Assembly (NCBI GenBank): GCA_945957605.1
Contig: CAMFLR010000005.1
Coordinates: 372,001-436,000, forward strand
DNA length: 64,000 nt
From: an uncultured Isosphaeraceae bacterium
Lineage (GTDB): Bacteria > Planctomycetota > Planctomycetia > Isosphaerales > Isosphaeraceae
Reading direction: 5' to 3'
Part shown: positions 18,350-26,727 of the stretch, piece by piece
Position numbering within the stretch: position 1 is the first letter of the stretch
How the letters are laid out: each line of letters starts with the position of its first letter
Notes under the pieces: generated by a model
Told to the model about the DNA's origin: nothing
Databases searched by the model: none
Seen by the model: the letters and a program-made list of their open reading frames with translations, nothing else
Translations under genes and position numbers: made by a program

Positions 18350-18763
18350 TCACGCATCTCCTTCGCCGATCGCCCCCTCAATCCGCGTAAGAATCCCGGG
18401 CCATCCGCGCCCCATCCCATCAAACGCCATCTTGCCCATCGGCGAATCGAGATCGAAGCCGGACTGTTCAAAGTGCAGTTGCGTCCCCTGCCCTTCGGGT
18501 TCGAGCCGCCAGGTAATCGTCGTATCAAGCGTTCCAGGCGCAAATGTGTAACTCAGCAATCGCTCGGGCTCGACTGCGAGGACTTCACATGCCTGCTGAC
18601 CCCACTGACCCATGTCGAGCGTGAACCGGTGCCCAACGACTGGCTTGATGTCGCCGGCCGCCCACCATTTGGCGTGTAGCGTCGGGTCGGTGAGGGCCTT
18701 CCAGACCTTTGCGGGCGAGTGATTGATGAACTGCGAAAGCTGAATCACGCCTGGCTTGATCAT
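18350..18763 (-). CDS. SRPBCC/AHSA1-family protein
   Basis: 137 aa with the START/Bet v1-like signature HSPAKVWKALTDPTLHAKWW near the N-terminus, GHRFTLDMG, TTITWRLEPEGQGTQLHFE, and a C-terminal amphipathic helix GMGRGWPGILTRIEGAI. This subfamily (SRPBCC, activator of Hsp90-like) is very often paired with an ArsR-type repressor, as here: its ATG overlaps the regulator's stop by 4 nt. A small-molecule ligand is likely but unidentified. Confidence 0.88.
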   Translation of the reverse strand: MIKPGVIQLSQFINHSPAKVWKALTDPTLHAKWWAAGDIKPVVGHRFTLDMGQWGQQACEVLAVEPERLLSYTFAPGTLDTTITWRLEPEGQGTQLHFEQSGFDLDSPMGKMAFDGMGRGWPGILTRIEGAIGEGDA

Positions 18764-19074
18764 GAATCTTCCTCGTCTAATGTATTTTCAAGCGACTGGA
18801 TGCGCTCGCGCCAGTAGTGCGCAAACGGCTTGATCCACTCGTCGACCTCGCTCAATCGCGCAGGCTCGATCGAGTAGTAACGCTCGCGCCCGCGTTTGGA
18901 ATCCTTCACCAACTTCGCGTTTCGCAGCACCTGCAAATGCTCGGAAACCGCCGGGCGATTGAGCCGGAACGCATCGACGAGCGCGTTCACCGTCAACGGT
19001 TCCCGAAGCAAAAGCTCCAGGATTCGCCGCCGTACCGGATTCGCCAGGACCGCGAAGATGTCGGGTGTCGTCAT
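18760..19074 (-). CDS. ArsR-family winged-helix transcriptional repressor
   Basis: 104 aa from the ATG at 19074. The winged helix-turn-helix is clear: FAVLANPVRRRILELLL, LTVNALVDAFRLNRPAVSEHL (recognition helix), and KRGRERYYSIEPARL for the wing. No metal-binding ELCVCDL motif is present, so this is the non-metal autorepressor type that accompanies SRPBCC proteins. A longer reading to 19161 would run through the palindrome at 19088-19107 and is unlikely. The palindrome suggests autoregulation of the arsR-SRPBCC pair. Confidence 0.9.
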   Translation of the reverse strand: MTTPDIFAVLANPVRRRILELLLREPLTVNALVDAFRLNRPAVSEHLQVLRNAKLVKDSKRGRERYYSIEPARLSEVDEWIKPFAHYWRERIQSLENTLDEEDS

Positions 19075-19087
19075 GCCGGTGAAATAT

Positions 19088-19107
19088 ACGTCGGAAACTT
19101 CCGACGT
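19088..19107. promoter_or_regulatory. Palindromic operator upstream of arsR-type gene
   Basis: Perfect 9-bp inverted repeat ACGTCGGAA-AC-TTCCGACGT centred 23-24 nt upstream of the regulator's ATG (19074). Size and symmetry fit an ArsR-family dimer, which commonly binds an imperfect 12-2-12-type palindrome at its own promoter. Repression by occlusion of transcription start or translation start is inferred. Confidence 0.75.
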
Positions 19108-19320
19108 GTCAAGTCGGCGTTTCAATTTGGCCTGAGTGGAAACGGATGGAGAATTGAGCAATCAGGTGAATCAGAACATCTGGTGGTGTCGCCGAAAGCT
19201 GACATGCCGGCATTGCGTCGTCGCTAATCATGACCGCTGGGGTAGAATCGGAACGCACGTCGTGCGGTATCTCGCCACTATGAAACGCATCGGGAAGCCA
19301 GCAATCAAGGAGATGATGAC

Positions 19321-21132
19321 ATGCGAATGCAGAGGCTGTTCGCAACAGCGGGTACGCTTGCGATCGGAGCGCTCTTCGGCTGGATGGCGGCGCAAGGGAA
19401 AATCGGCGTCGACCAGAGCGTGAATGCCGCGAGTTCAGCGCCGAGCGCTAATGTCTCAAAATCGGTGAGTTTTGATCCATCATCGCCGCCGCTTCGTTGT
19501 GACGTTTTGCTCGCTCAGGCGACGCCGGTGCGAAGTCTCGAGTCGGCCGCACCCGCGCAAGCCGCCAAAAAGCCGAACATTCTGGTGATCTTTGGCGACG
19601 ATATTGGCATCAGCAACATCAGTGCGTATAGCGACGGCCTGATGGGATATCGCACACCGAATATCGATCGCATCGCCAATGAGGGTATGCGATTTCTGCA
19701 CTACTACGGCGAGCAATCGTGCACGGCCGGTCGCGCGGCGTTCTTGACGGGTCAACATGGGTTGCGCACAGGGATGACGAAAGTAGGATTCCCAGGCGCA
19801 CCGATGGGAATGAGCCAGCTCGATCCTTCGATTGGCGGCCTGCTCAAGAACCTGGGATATGGAACCGGCCAGTTCGGCAAAAATCACGTCGGCGATCGCA
19901 ACTCGACGCTGCCAACGGTGAACGGCTTCGATGAGTTTTTCGGCAACCTTTATCACCTGAATGCCGAGGAAGAGCCCGAACTTCCCGACTATCCCAAGGA
20001 CCCGCAATATCGCGTGAAATTCGGCCCGCGTGGTGTGCTCAAGTGCAAGGCGACCGATAAGGACGACCCGACCGAAGACCCGCGATTCGGCAAGGTTGGC
20101 AAGCAGATCATCGAAGATAGCGGCCCGCTGACGAAGAAGCGGATGGAAACGATCGACGACGAAACGTCGACTGCGGCCATCGACTACATGAAGCGGCAGC
20201 ACGCCGCCGGCAAGCCGTTCTTCTGCTGGTATAATTCCACGCGCATGCATTTGAGAACCCACGTACGCAAGGAGCACCGCGGGCGTTACCAGCATGGCGA
20301 TAGCGAATACGTCGATGGCATGATCGAGCACGACGATACGATCGGCACGCTGCTCAAATCGCTCGACGACATGGGAATCGCCAACGACACGATCGTCGTG
20401 TACACGAGCGATAATGGCCCGCATATGAACACGTGGCCCGACGGCGCGATGACGCACTTCCGATCAGAGAAAAACACCAACTGGGAAGGTGCGTTCCGCG
20501 TTCCGTGCCTCGTCCGCTGGCCGGGCGTGATCAAGCCGGGGACGATCACCAACGAATTGATGAGCCACAACGACTGGATTCCCACGCTTTGCTCGATCGC
20601 CGGCGAACCCGAAATTGCGACGAAGCTCGCGAAGGGTTACACCGCGAACGGTATCGAGTACCGCGTGCATCTCGATGGCTTCGATCAATCGGCGTTCTTG
20701 CGAGCCGTCAGCGGCGCCGTGCAAAACGAAACCGCAGTGAAGAGCGCACGCGACAAGTTCTTCTACACCGATGACGACGGCATGCTCGTGGCGCTGCGCA
20801 TGGGCGATTACAAGTATGTATTCGCCGAACAGCGCCTGGCCGGAACGATGGGCGTGTGGGCCGAGCCTTTCACCAAGCTGCGGCTGCAGAAGGTCTACAA
20901 TCTGTTCCAGGATCCCTTCGAGCGTGCCGATTTCACGTCGAACACGTATTGGGATTGGTTGATCAACCACGTCGGTGGGATTTACGGCGTGATGGATGAA
21001 GTGACCAAATTCGCGGCGACGTTCAAGAACTATCCTCCGCGGTCGATCCCACCGAGCTTCAATCCGGCCGACCTGCTCGAGGATGTACTCAAGGACATTC
21101 GCGCGACGCGCAAACGTGAGTTGGAGCGCTAA
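19321..21132 (+). CDS. Type I sulfatase (arylsulfatase family)
   Basis: 603 aa. After an N-terminal hydrophobic anchor or signal (residues 10-26) and a low-complexity stretch, the sulfatase fold begins with KPNILVIFGDDIGISNI (metal-binding Asp pair about 93-94). The maturation motif CTAGRAAFLTG places the formylglycine precursor at Cys134. FGKNHVGD and VYTSDNGPHMNTWPDG supply further active-site residues. It needs a formylglycine-generating enzyme, not present in this window. Planctomycetes carry many sulfatases for sulfated polysaccharides; this one's extended N-terminus and WAEPFTKLR C-terminal region resemble the arylsulfatases of the AtsA group. Confidence 0.92.
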   Translation: MRMQRLFATAGTLAIGALFGWMAAQGKIGVDQSVNAASSAPSANVSKSVSFDPSSPPLRCDVLLAQATPVRSLESAAPAQAAKKPNILVIFGDDIGISNISAYSDGLMGYRTPNIDRIANEGMRFLHYYGEQSCTAGRAAFLTGQHGLRTGMTKVGFPGAPMGMSQLDPSIGGLLKNLGYGTGQFGKNHVGDRNSTLPTVNGFDEFFGNLYHLNAEEEPELPDYPKDPQYRVKFGPRGVLKCKATDKDDPTEDPRFGKVGKQIIEDSGPLTKKRMETIDDETSTAAIDYMKRQHAAGKPFFCWYNSTRMHLRTHVRKEHRGRYQHGDSEYVDGMIEHDDTIGTLLKSLDDMGIANDTIVVYTSDNGPHMNTWPDGAMTHFRSEKNTNWEGAFRVPCLVRWPGVIKPGTITNELMSHNDWIPTLCSIAGEPEIATKLAKGYTANGIEYRVHLDGFDQSAFLRAVSGAVQNETAVKSARDKFFYTDDDGMLVALRMGDYKYVFAEQRLAGTMGVWAEPFTKLRLQKVYNLFQDPFERADFTSNTYWDWLINHVGGIYGVMDEVTKFAATFKNYPPRSIPPSFNPADLLEDVLKDIRATRKRELER

Positions 21133-21155
21133 CGAACTCACGCCATCGCGTAGCG

Positions 21156-21179
21156 GCCGGCGCCATGGAAGGCGCCGGC
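21156..21179. terminator. GC-rich hairpin after the sulfatase gene
   Basis: Perfect 9-bp stem GCCGGCGCC/GGCGCCGGC with a 6-nt loop, located between convergent genes (sulfatase and mch). It lacks a T-run, so a simple intrinsic terminator is not certain. Confidence 0.45.
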
Positions 21180-21202
21180 TGTGCGATGTCGATGGAATTC
21201 AA

Positions 21203-22147
21203 TCACTCGTAAAACGACTTCGCCAGCACTGCGTCGTCGATCGCACCAAACGCCTGAACTTTGCCGGTTTCGATGTTCTGAAACACGACTTCGGCGGGGC
21301 TGAAGAGGTGCGGGTCGACGGCGTAGAAGTCGTTGTTGTAGCGAGCGAAAATGGCGGCGAACGGCTCGCCGTGATCCTTCGACGCCGACGACGGAACCTT
21401 CACGCCGATGTCGGCGATCGAGTCGTCGTCACCCTCGACGTAGAGCACAACGCGTGCGCCGTAGAGGATCGAGTCGTTGGTGCGGCCGATCGCGGCGAGG
21501 TCGTTCTTTGCGACTGGCGGGAGTGGCGCAGTCCCGTGTGCTGAAACGATTCGGGACAGGTCGAAGCCGAGCTCGTGAAGCTTGTGGAGCGATGTTTCAA
21601 CCGAACGCGCGACCACCTGCAACCCACCCGCGATGCTGGCTGTCGGCGCGACGAGCAGTGTGACTGCCGCGGGAGGAACACAGCACGCCGTGGCGATCTT
21701 GGCGATCACCGCCGAAGGAGGCTGCTTGCGACCTTCGAGCACGCCAACCACCGAGTGCGTTTGCTCTTTGTAGCCGATCGCTGAATAAATCGCCTCATTG
21801 CCATAGGCCGCACGCATCGGCCCAGAGCCCATCGCGAAGAATTTCCCCTCGCTGATCTGCCAGCCCGCATACTGGCTGGCGAGGCACGCAGCAACGGGAA
21901 AATCGGTGTGAACTTGAACATGAGGGCATGTTCGGCCACCAACGGTACCGTTAACGAGAGAGATGTCGGCGAGGTCGGCCATGCATATGCGTGCCAGGTC
22001 GAGGCCGGCCCGCAAGCCGCCGTGAGTTTCGATTCCGCAGTCGATGAACCGGCCCCCTTTTTCGATCGGGTGCTGGTCGATGCGCAGGTTTTCCGCCTGG
22101 GCAATCATCGACTCGACAATGCGGAGCGAACGCGCATTCAGGTTCAT
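21203..22147 (-). CDS. mch: Methenyltetrahydromethanopterin cyclohydrolase
   Basis: 314 aa from the ATG at 22147, matching the family's usual length (about 315-320); a GTG at 22234 would add 29 residues. Catalyses reversible hydrolysis of methenyl-H4MPT to formyl-H4MPT in formaldehyde oxidation. Family marks: NARSLRIVESMIAQAENLRI, GRFIDCGIETHGGLRAGLDLARICMADL, SGPMRAAYGNE and FDLSRIVSAHGTAPLPPVAKNDLAAIGRTNDSILYG-type segments, including the HGTAPLPP loop. It follows fhcC on the same strand, which is the expected functional pairing. H4MPT-dependent C1 enzymes are known in planctomycetes. Confidence 0.95.
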   Translation of the reverse strand: MNLNARSLRIVESMIAQAENLRIDQHPIEKGGRFIDCGIETHGGLRAGLDLARICMADLADISLVNGTVGGRTCPHVQVHTDFPVAACLASQYAGWQISEGKFFAMGSGPMRAAYGNEAIYSAIGYKEQTHSVVGVLEGRKQPPSAVIAKIATACCVPPAAVTLLVAPTASIAGGLQVVARSVETSLHKLHELGFDLSRIVSAHGTAPLPPVAKNDLAAIGRTNDSILYGARVVLYVEGDDDSIADIGVKVPSSASKDHGEPFAAIFARYNNDFYAVDPHLFSPAEVVFQNIETGKVQAFGAIDDAVLAKSFYE

Positions 22148-22251
22148 CGGCGGTCTCACGAAAAATTCATCGAGCAATATGTGTTGTTGCAAACGTGTAG
22201 AGAATTCGTGCGATTCAGACGATACGGCGAGCACATTTCATGAGCGTCGAT

Positions 22252-23067
22252 CTAACCCCAGACCAGAATCTCACCCTGACCATGATCGGCCTGGTCGCCA
22301 TTGTAGCGGGCGATATCGGCGCCGAATACCGCCTCGGGCACGGCGAAGTTCCAGGCTCGTAACTGCTTGAGATAAATCGTCAAAAACGGCGGACGATAAC
22401 GGCCGCTCGGCGCGAACGTTGGCAGCAATGTTGGAGCAGCGTCGGAAAAGAGCGCGAGCGTCCCGCGCTTCATGCCGAGTCCCGCATGATCGCCGACTGG
22501 ACCGAACGCGAAGATGCTTCCCGCGACCATCGCCCGGCCCAAAGTGGCGCCGGCACGACCGCCGATCGCAATCAATCCACGGCGCATCGCCAGGCCGACG
22601 TCGTCTCCCGCGTCGCCTGCGACGAGGATTACCCCCTCACGCATCCCCACGCGGCTGCCGGGTAACGCAGCCCCCAGGCCGTCCCCCGCATTGCCGGAAA
22701 TTCGCAACAGCCCGCCCGTCATCTCAGCGCCTGCCCAAACTCCTGCTGACCCGTCGAGATCGATCTCGCCGCCGCGCATTCCTACTGCCAGTCCTGGTCC
22801 CACGTCGCCGCGGATCGTCATCCGGCCGCTGGCATGACGGGTTCCCAATCCGCGGAGATGCCGCAGGTTGCCTTCCATGTGCAGGTCGCCATCGCTCGCG
22901 TCGCCTTCGACGTCGAAAAGTTCGCCCAACTCCACCGTGCGATTACCGCAGGTGATGTAGCTCAGTGCGATGTCGCGGGTGGACATTCCCGCAAAACGCT
23001 CGCACGAAAGCCCTTCGGCCTCGACGGGTAACGTGGTCGTGTCTTTCCAGCGGAGATTGAGCGGCAT
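22252..23067 (-). CDS. fhcC: Formyltransferase/hydrolase complex subunit C (formylmethanofuran dehydrogenase subunit C-like)
   Basis: 271 aa. The middle of the protein is a run of Gly-rich beta-helix turns: LHMEGNLRHLRGLGTRHASG, GPGLAVGMRGGEIDLDG, GDDVGLAMRRGLIAIGG and GDHAGLGMKRGTLALF. This is the GXXGXXXGXXMXXG repeat typical of FmdC/FhcC and glutamate synthase C-terminal domains. In bacteria FhcC is part of the FhcABCD complex that releases formate from formyl-H4MPT through methanofuran. fhcA, fhcB and fhcD are not in the window. An untypical feature is the 23-residue GRYRPPFLTIYLKQLRAWNF tail, which is normal for FhcC rather than GltS. Confidence 0.93.
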   Translation of the reverse strand: MPLNLRWKDTTTLPVEAEGLSCERFAGMSTRDIALSYITCGNRTVELGELFDVEGDASDGDLHMEGNLRHLRGLGTRHASGRMTIRGDVGPGLAVGMRGGEIDLDGSAGVWAGAEMTGGLLRISGNAGDGLGAALPGSRVGMREGVILVAGDAGDDVGLAMRRGLIAIGGRAGATLGRAMVAGSIFAFGPVGDHAGLGMKRGTLALFSDAAPTLLPTFAPSGRYRPPFLTIYLKQLRAWNFAVPEAVFGADIARYNGDQADHGQGEILVWG

Positions 23068-23125
23068 GACCGGATTTTACCCGATCAAGGCCATGATTTC
23101 ATCGCAAAACCCGATCGTTGCCAGA

Positions 23126-23473
23126 TTAGGCTGAACGCACGGTGGAATCACACTCATCGAAGAACTCGCGTCCGAGCCGGATCCAGTGCTCCATGAGCGG
23201 GCGTTGTTCGCCGCACCCTTCGAGCAGTGTCGACTCAGCAAAGTCGACGCAGTCCATGCGCTCGCGCTCGATCACGACCCGTGTTGCCAGGTAGATAACT
23301 GCCTCGAAAGGCAGCATCTCTTCCGCACCCTGGCTAAAATATGTTTTCAAGCAGCGTTCCGCGCTCATCGATCCGCGGCGATACGCAGCAATCACCTCGT
23401 TGCGTAATGCCGAGACCCAGGCCGGCACCGCCACGTGCCCTTCATGGGCAATCCACTTGAGAGAGCTTGGCAT
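23126..23473 (-). CDS. Hypothetical protein, 115 aa
   Basis: Not recognised. ATG at 23473; 115 aa, mostly helical and acidic, without signal peptide or membrane segment. Notable residues are a Cys-containing ERMDCVDFAESTLLEGCGE stretch and HWIRLGREFFDECD near the end. It lies 58 nt upstream of fhcC on the same strand and may be co-transcribed with fhcC and mch, but no link to C1 metabolism can be shown from sequence. Confidence 0.6.
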   Translation of the reverse strand: MPSSLKWIAHEGHVAVPAWVSALRNEVIAAYRRGSMSAERCLKTYFSQGAEEMLPFEAVIYLATRVVIERERMDCVDFAESTLLEGCGEQRPLMEHWIRLGREFFDECDSTVRSA

Positions 23474-23995
23474 CGGCTGAAACCGTCGGAAACTATGAAA
23501 TCATCGAGAGATCCACTGATAACAGCCTCCCGAAATCGTTGTCAATCGACCCACATTCATTCGTTGCCAATAAGCAACGTTATGATGCCAAGGCGTGTCG
23601 AAATTCGGTATTCGAAGGGGGACTGTATCGGGATGTTGCCGCAGACGCACAACGTCGACGTTGATGTTGCGGTAGTTCCACAGTTTACGACGAATGGCTT
23701 GAAATAGGCTAATTTTATCGGGATTTTATACTGCTAGGCCGCATCCATCGATGTGGATTATCTGGGCTGAATGGTTTTGTTCACCTACGTTCACTTCGTG
23801 GGATTTTCAGGCCTATCAAGGCGTGAGGGTGTGCATGGTGTCGCGGGCAATCGGCTAACGACCAGCCGCAGTACAGTCGTCGTTTCAGGCTGTGGTGCAA
23901 ACGATGAAGGGCGTAGCACAATAATGCGCAAGTCGTGACGAATGCTTGCTTGACCTCATTTCTCGATGGAACAGGCCACGCGGAGTTTTCGATCG
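23474..23995. other. Intergenic region without recognised genes
   Basis: About 520 nt of divergent intergenic sequence. Two short palindromes are visible (CGTTGC-CAATAA-GCAACG near 23563-23580 and CAACGTCGACGTTG near 23651), but no RNA gene, terminator or coding frame that I can support. Confidence 0.5.
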
Positions 23996-24397
23996 ATGAG
24001 CCGAATGAATCGCCCGCTTGTTGTGCGCACGATCACAGCAAACAATTCGGTTCCGATTGCGATCTGGCTTGTGGTGTGTCTGTTGGCGATCGAGGGCGTT
24101 GGCAACCTTCTCTCGATTCCGCGGAATCCGTACGCGGCCTGGTGGCTGGCGGCCAAGGTGTTGTTCATTACAGGACTTCTCCGCCGGTGGCGCTGGGTGT
24201 TTGTGTTATTTCTCTTCGTGGCGACCAATCACGTCGTCGGGTTCTTTCAAGTTATGCCGATCATTGCACTCATGAATCTTGCACTCGTGGTCGCTGCCGC
24301 ATCGGCGTGGCGCTACTATTTCCCGAGCCAGCAGGCGCGGGATTTGATCGCAAAACCGTACGTTAGGATCAGCGAACTTGACGATGGCCAGTTCTAA
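23996..24397 (+). CDS. Small hydrophobic membrane protein
   Basis: 133 aa from the ATG at 23996, which has GGAG 10 nt upstream; an ATG at 23966 has none. Four hydrophobic stretches: VPIAIWLVVCLLAIEG, AAWWLAAKVLFITGLL, WVFVLFLFVATNHVVGFF and MPIIALMNLALVVAAASAW. The soluble C-terminus ends RDLIAKPYVRISELDD. No family recognised. Confidence 0.65.
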   Translation: MSRMNRPLVVRTITANNSVPIAIWLVVCLLAIEGVGNLLSIPRNPYAAWWLAAKVLFITGLLRRWRWVFVLFLFVATNHVVGFFQVMPIIALMNLALVVAAASAWRYYFPSQQARDLIAKPYVRISELDDGQF

Positions 24398-24459
24398 ACG
24401 CCTCTGTTAGCCTCATTGAGAAGACGAGGCCGTAGACCAATTCGCGAGGAGAATCGGCG

Positions 24460-24921
24460 ATGGGGCGATGCATCATCATCGTGTTGTTTGCTTTCTTCTC
24501 AGTCGGTATCACCAGCGCACGCGGCGAATCGGCTCGCGAAGCATTGGAAGCGCTCGGCGGAACCTGGAAGACCGTGGCGATCGTCAGCGACGGCAAAACG
24601 GTGCAAGATGAAACCATCCGGCGTCCACCTGGACCCGAGGCCACGCTTGTTTACAAGGGGGATACGTGGCATGTCATCGTGGGTGAAAAGACTGTTGCGA
24701 GCGGCAAGTTGAAGGTCGATCCTGACAAGAACCCTCGACAGCTCGACGTTCTGTCCGACGATGATCCCAAGGGCGCGAAAACCAAACTTGCGATCTACCA
24801 ACTAGATGGCGATACGTTCAAATATTGCATTGCCGGCGCAGGGAAGCCCCGGCCAACCGAGTTCGCGAGTAAGGCTGGAAGCGGCGAATCGCTCATCACA
24901 AGCAAACGCGTGAAGCCTTGA
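24460..24921 (+). CDS. TIGR03067-type secreted planctomycete protein
   Basis: 153 aa with a signal peptide (residues 1-22) and a lipocalin-like small beta domain. The phrases LGGTWKTVAIVSDGKTV, LDVLSDDDPKGAK and IYQLDGDTFKYCIAGAGKPRPTEF are characteristic of the TIGR03067 family, which is greatly expanded in planctomycetes. Function is unknown. AGGAG 9 nt upstream supports the start. Confidence 0.82.
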   Translation: MGRCIIIVLFAFFSVGITSARGESAREALEALGGTWKTVAIVSDGKTVQDETIRRPPGPEATLVYKGDTWHVIVGEKTVASGKLKVDPDKNPRQLDVLSDDDPKGAKTKLAIYQLDGDTFKYCIAGAGKPRPTEFASKAGSGESLITSKRVKP

Positions 24922-25053
24922 TCGCGGCGGCGTGGCCATCTAACAGTTCTCGAAATCTTCACGCATTCTGATCCGTTTCGGACATGCAGCGCCTCTATTG
25001 TGGCGTCCCCCCTGCCCCATTGATCCGCCGCTTCCGTGACGGAGTGTTTCGCC

Positions 25054-25989
25054 ATGTTCCTGCGCGGCCGGTCGCAACGACCGCTTGCCCATCGAGCTTT
25101 CACCCTCATCGAATTGCTCGTCGTCATCGCCATTATCGCGACGCTGATTGCCCTGCTGCTGCCCGCCGTGCAACAAGCACGCGAAGCTGCCAGACGCAGC
25201 GGTTGTCAGAACAATCTCAAGCAAATCGGCGTCGCGCTTCATAACTATCATTCGATTCATGACGTGTTTCCGATTGGATATCTCAGCCTTCCCAACGTCG
25301 ACCCGAACGTCACCACGCCAGGATGGGGCTGGGGAACGGCGATTTTGCCCCAGCTCGAGCAGGCGTCGCTCTACAACTCGGCCAACATCAATCTGCCGAT
25401 CGAGCACGACGCGAATTCGACGACTCGTCTGACCAACATGGCGATTTACACCTGCCCCACCGATCGCTTCACTGGACGATTCACGGTGCAGAACGTGAGT
25501 GCTCAGCCTATCGTCGACGCCTTTACTTCGAGCTACGCGGGCAATTTCGGCCGTGATATTAACATCGCCAAGTTTCCCGATACCGGTAATGGAATGTTCA
25601 TCCGAAACCGGCCGATTGGGATTCGTGAGGTGATCGACGGTACCGGCCAGACGATCATGGTAGGCGAGCGTGGGGCATTGCTGACGCAGACTTGCTGGGC
25701 GGGCGCGATCAACCTTGCGATATTGCGCGTGACGCCGGGATCACCAAGCCAGTCGACGGCCACCAAGAATGCGCCGGTGCAGCCGTTGGCTCGGGCCGAC
25801 ACGGCGGGCGGAACGAACACTCGGCTTTTCTGGGAGCCCGACGATTACTTCAGCCCACACCCGGCCGGCATTTATTTCTTGATGGGCGACGGCTCGGCGA
25901 AGTTCATCAAGTCGAGCGTCAATGCCAGCGTTTATGGCGGACTTTGCAGCCGAAATATGGGTGAAGTCGTGAGCGCAGATGGGTTTTAA
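25054..25989 (+). CDS. DUF1559 pseudopilin-like protein (solitary copy)
   Basis: 311 aa from the ATG at 25054, which has GGAG 10 nt upstream; a GTG at 25036 is the alternative. Leader [25 protein letters not shown] followed by the DUF1559 body ([36 protein letters not shown]) and the [17 protein letters not shown] end box. The residue before the cleavage site is Ala instead of Gly, so processing may differ. It is more distant from the tandem copies at 2471-5422 than they are from each other, and it converges on the HisA-like gene with an 18-nt gap. Confidence 0.92.
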   Translation: MFLRGRSQRPLAHRAFTLIELLVVIAIIATLIALLLPAVQQAREAARRSGCQNNLKQIGVALHNYHSIHDVFPIGYLSLPNVDPNVTTPGWGWGTAILPQLEQASLYNSANINLPIEHDANSTTRLTNMAIYTCPTDRFTGRFTVQNVSAQPIVDAFTSSYAGNFGRDINIAKFPDTGNGMFIRNRPIGIREVIDGTGQTIMVGERGALLTQTCWAGAINLAILRVTPGSPSQSTATKNAPVQPLARADTAGGTNTRLFWEPDDYFSPHPAGIYFLMGDGSAKFIKSSVNASVYGGLCSRNMGEVVSADGF

Positions 25990-26007
25990 TCCCGGCGTTT
26001 GCGAGCT

Positions 26008-26727
26008 TCACCGCGGCTGAATCATTCCATTGTGCAGAGCCGACGCGACGAGCGCACCGACCGCGCCAGCCTGGCCGATGCTGGCCACGTCGGCCCAACT
26101 TGAAACGCCACCCCCCGTGATGAACGAAGCTTCCGGATACACGCACGAGAGCGCAAACACGAGAGATAGTGTGTTCACGCCCTGATTGGTACCGACGCGG
26201 GTGATATCGAGGACGATAACAGTCCCAGCGCCTCGATTGATCGCCTCCTCGGCGATCTCGGCCGGATGCGTGATAGGCCAGACCGCCCCTTCGGCGATGA
26301 TCGGCCACCCTTCACGCAGGTCGAGACTGAACACCGCCGAACCGGGCGAAGAGGCGGCAACGATCGATTCGAGTGCGTCAGGACCTTGCAGAGTTTCAAG
26401 TGCGGCGATTGGCCGCGCTACTCCAGCGCTTGCGAGGCTGGGGATCAGGCTTGCATCGCGCAGGCCGGCGTCGACCCAGAGGTTCATCCCCAGTGCGGCG
26501 ATTTGCTCGTAAAGGGCGAGCGAGGGTGGTTCGCCGTTGATGGCGTCGAGGTCGGCGAGATAGAGTTCGGTCAAGCCGAAGTCGTCGCGAAACGCGGTGG
26601 CGAAGGCGATTGGGTCAGATCCGGGTCGCAAGCTCGAACGCAGCGGGCGATAATCGTCCCGGCTGCCCGCCACGGCATGGACGGCGCGGCCGCCCTTGAG
26701 GTCGAGCACGGGGATCACGCGGGTCAT
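26008..26727 (-). CDS. HisA/HisF-related TIM-barrel protein of the H4MPT/methanofuran cluster
   Basis: 239 aa. The start (MTRVIPVLDLKGGRAVHAVAG) and later DAGLRD, VFSLDLREGWP, VIVLDITRVGTNQG and FITGGGVSSWADVASIGQAG are those of a HisA-like (beta/alpha)8 barrel with two phosphate-binding loops. It is too divergent for histidine synthesis and stands alone among C1-cofactor genes, the position of the archaeal-type HisA-like gene of methylotroph H4MPT clusters. Its reaction is unknown. The ATG overlaps the ATG of the divergent MfnD-like gene. Confidence 0.85.
   Translation of the reverse strand: MTRVIPVLDLKGGRAVHAVAGSRDDYRPLRSSLRPGSDPIAFATAFRDDFGLTELYLADLDAINGEPPSLALYEQIAALGMNLWVDAGLRDASLIPSLASAGVARPIAALETLQGPDALESIVAASSPGSAVFSLDLREGWPIIAEGAVWPITHPAEIAEEAINRGAGTVIVLDITRVGTNQGVNTLSLVFALSCVYPEASFITGGGVSSWADVASIGQAGAVGALVASALHNGMIQPR

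Noticed and set aside
26008-26727. hisA of histidine biosynthesis
   Set aside because: It has the HisA fold but no other histidine genes around it and sits between C1-cofactor genes.
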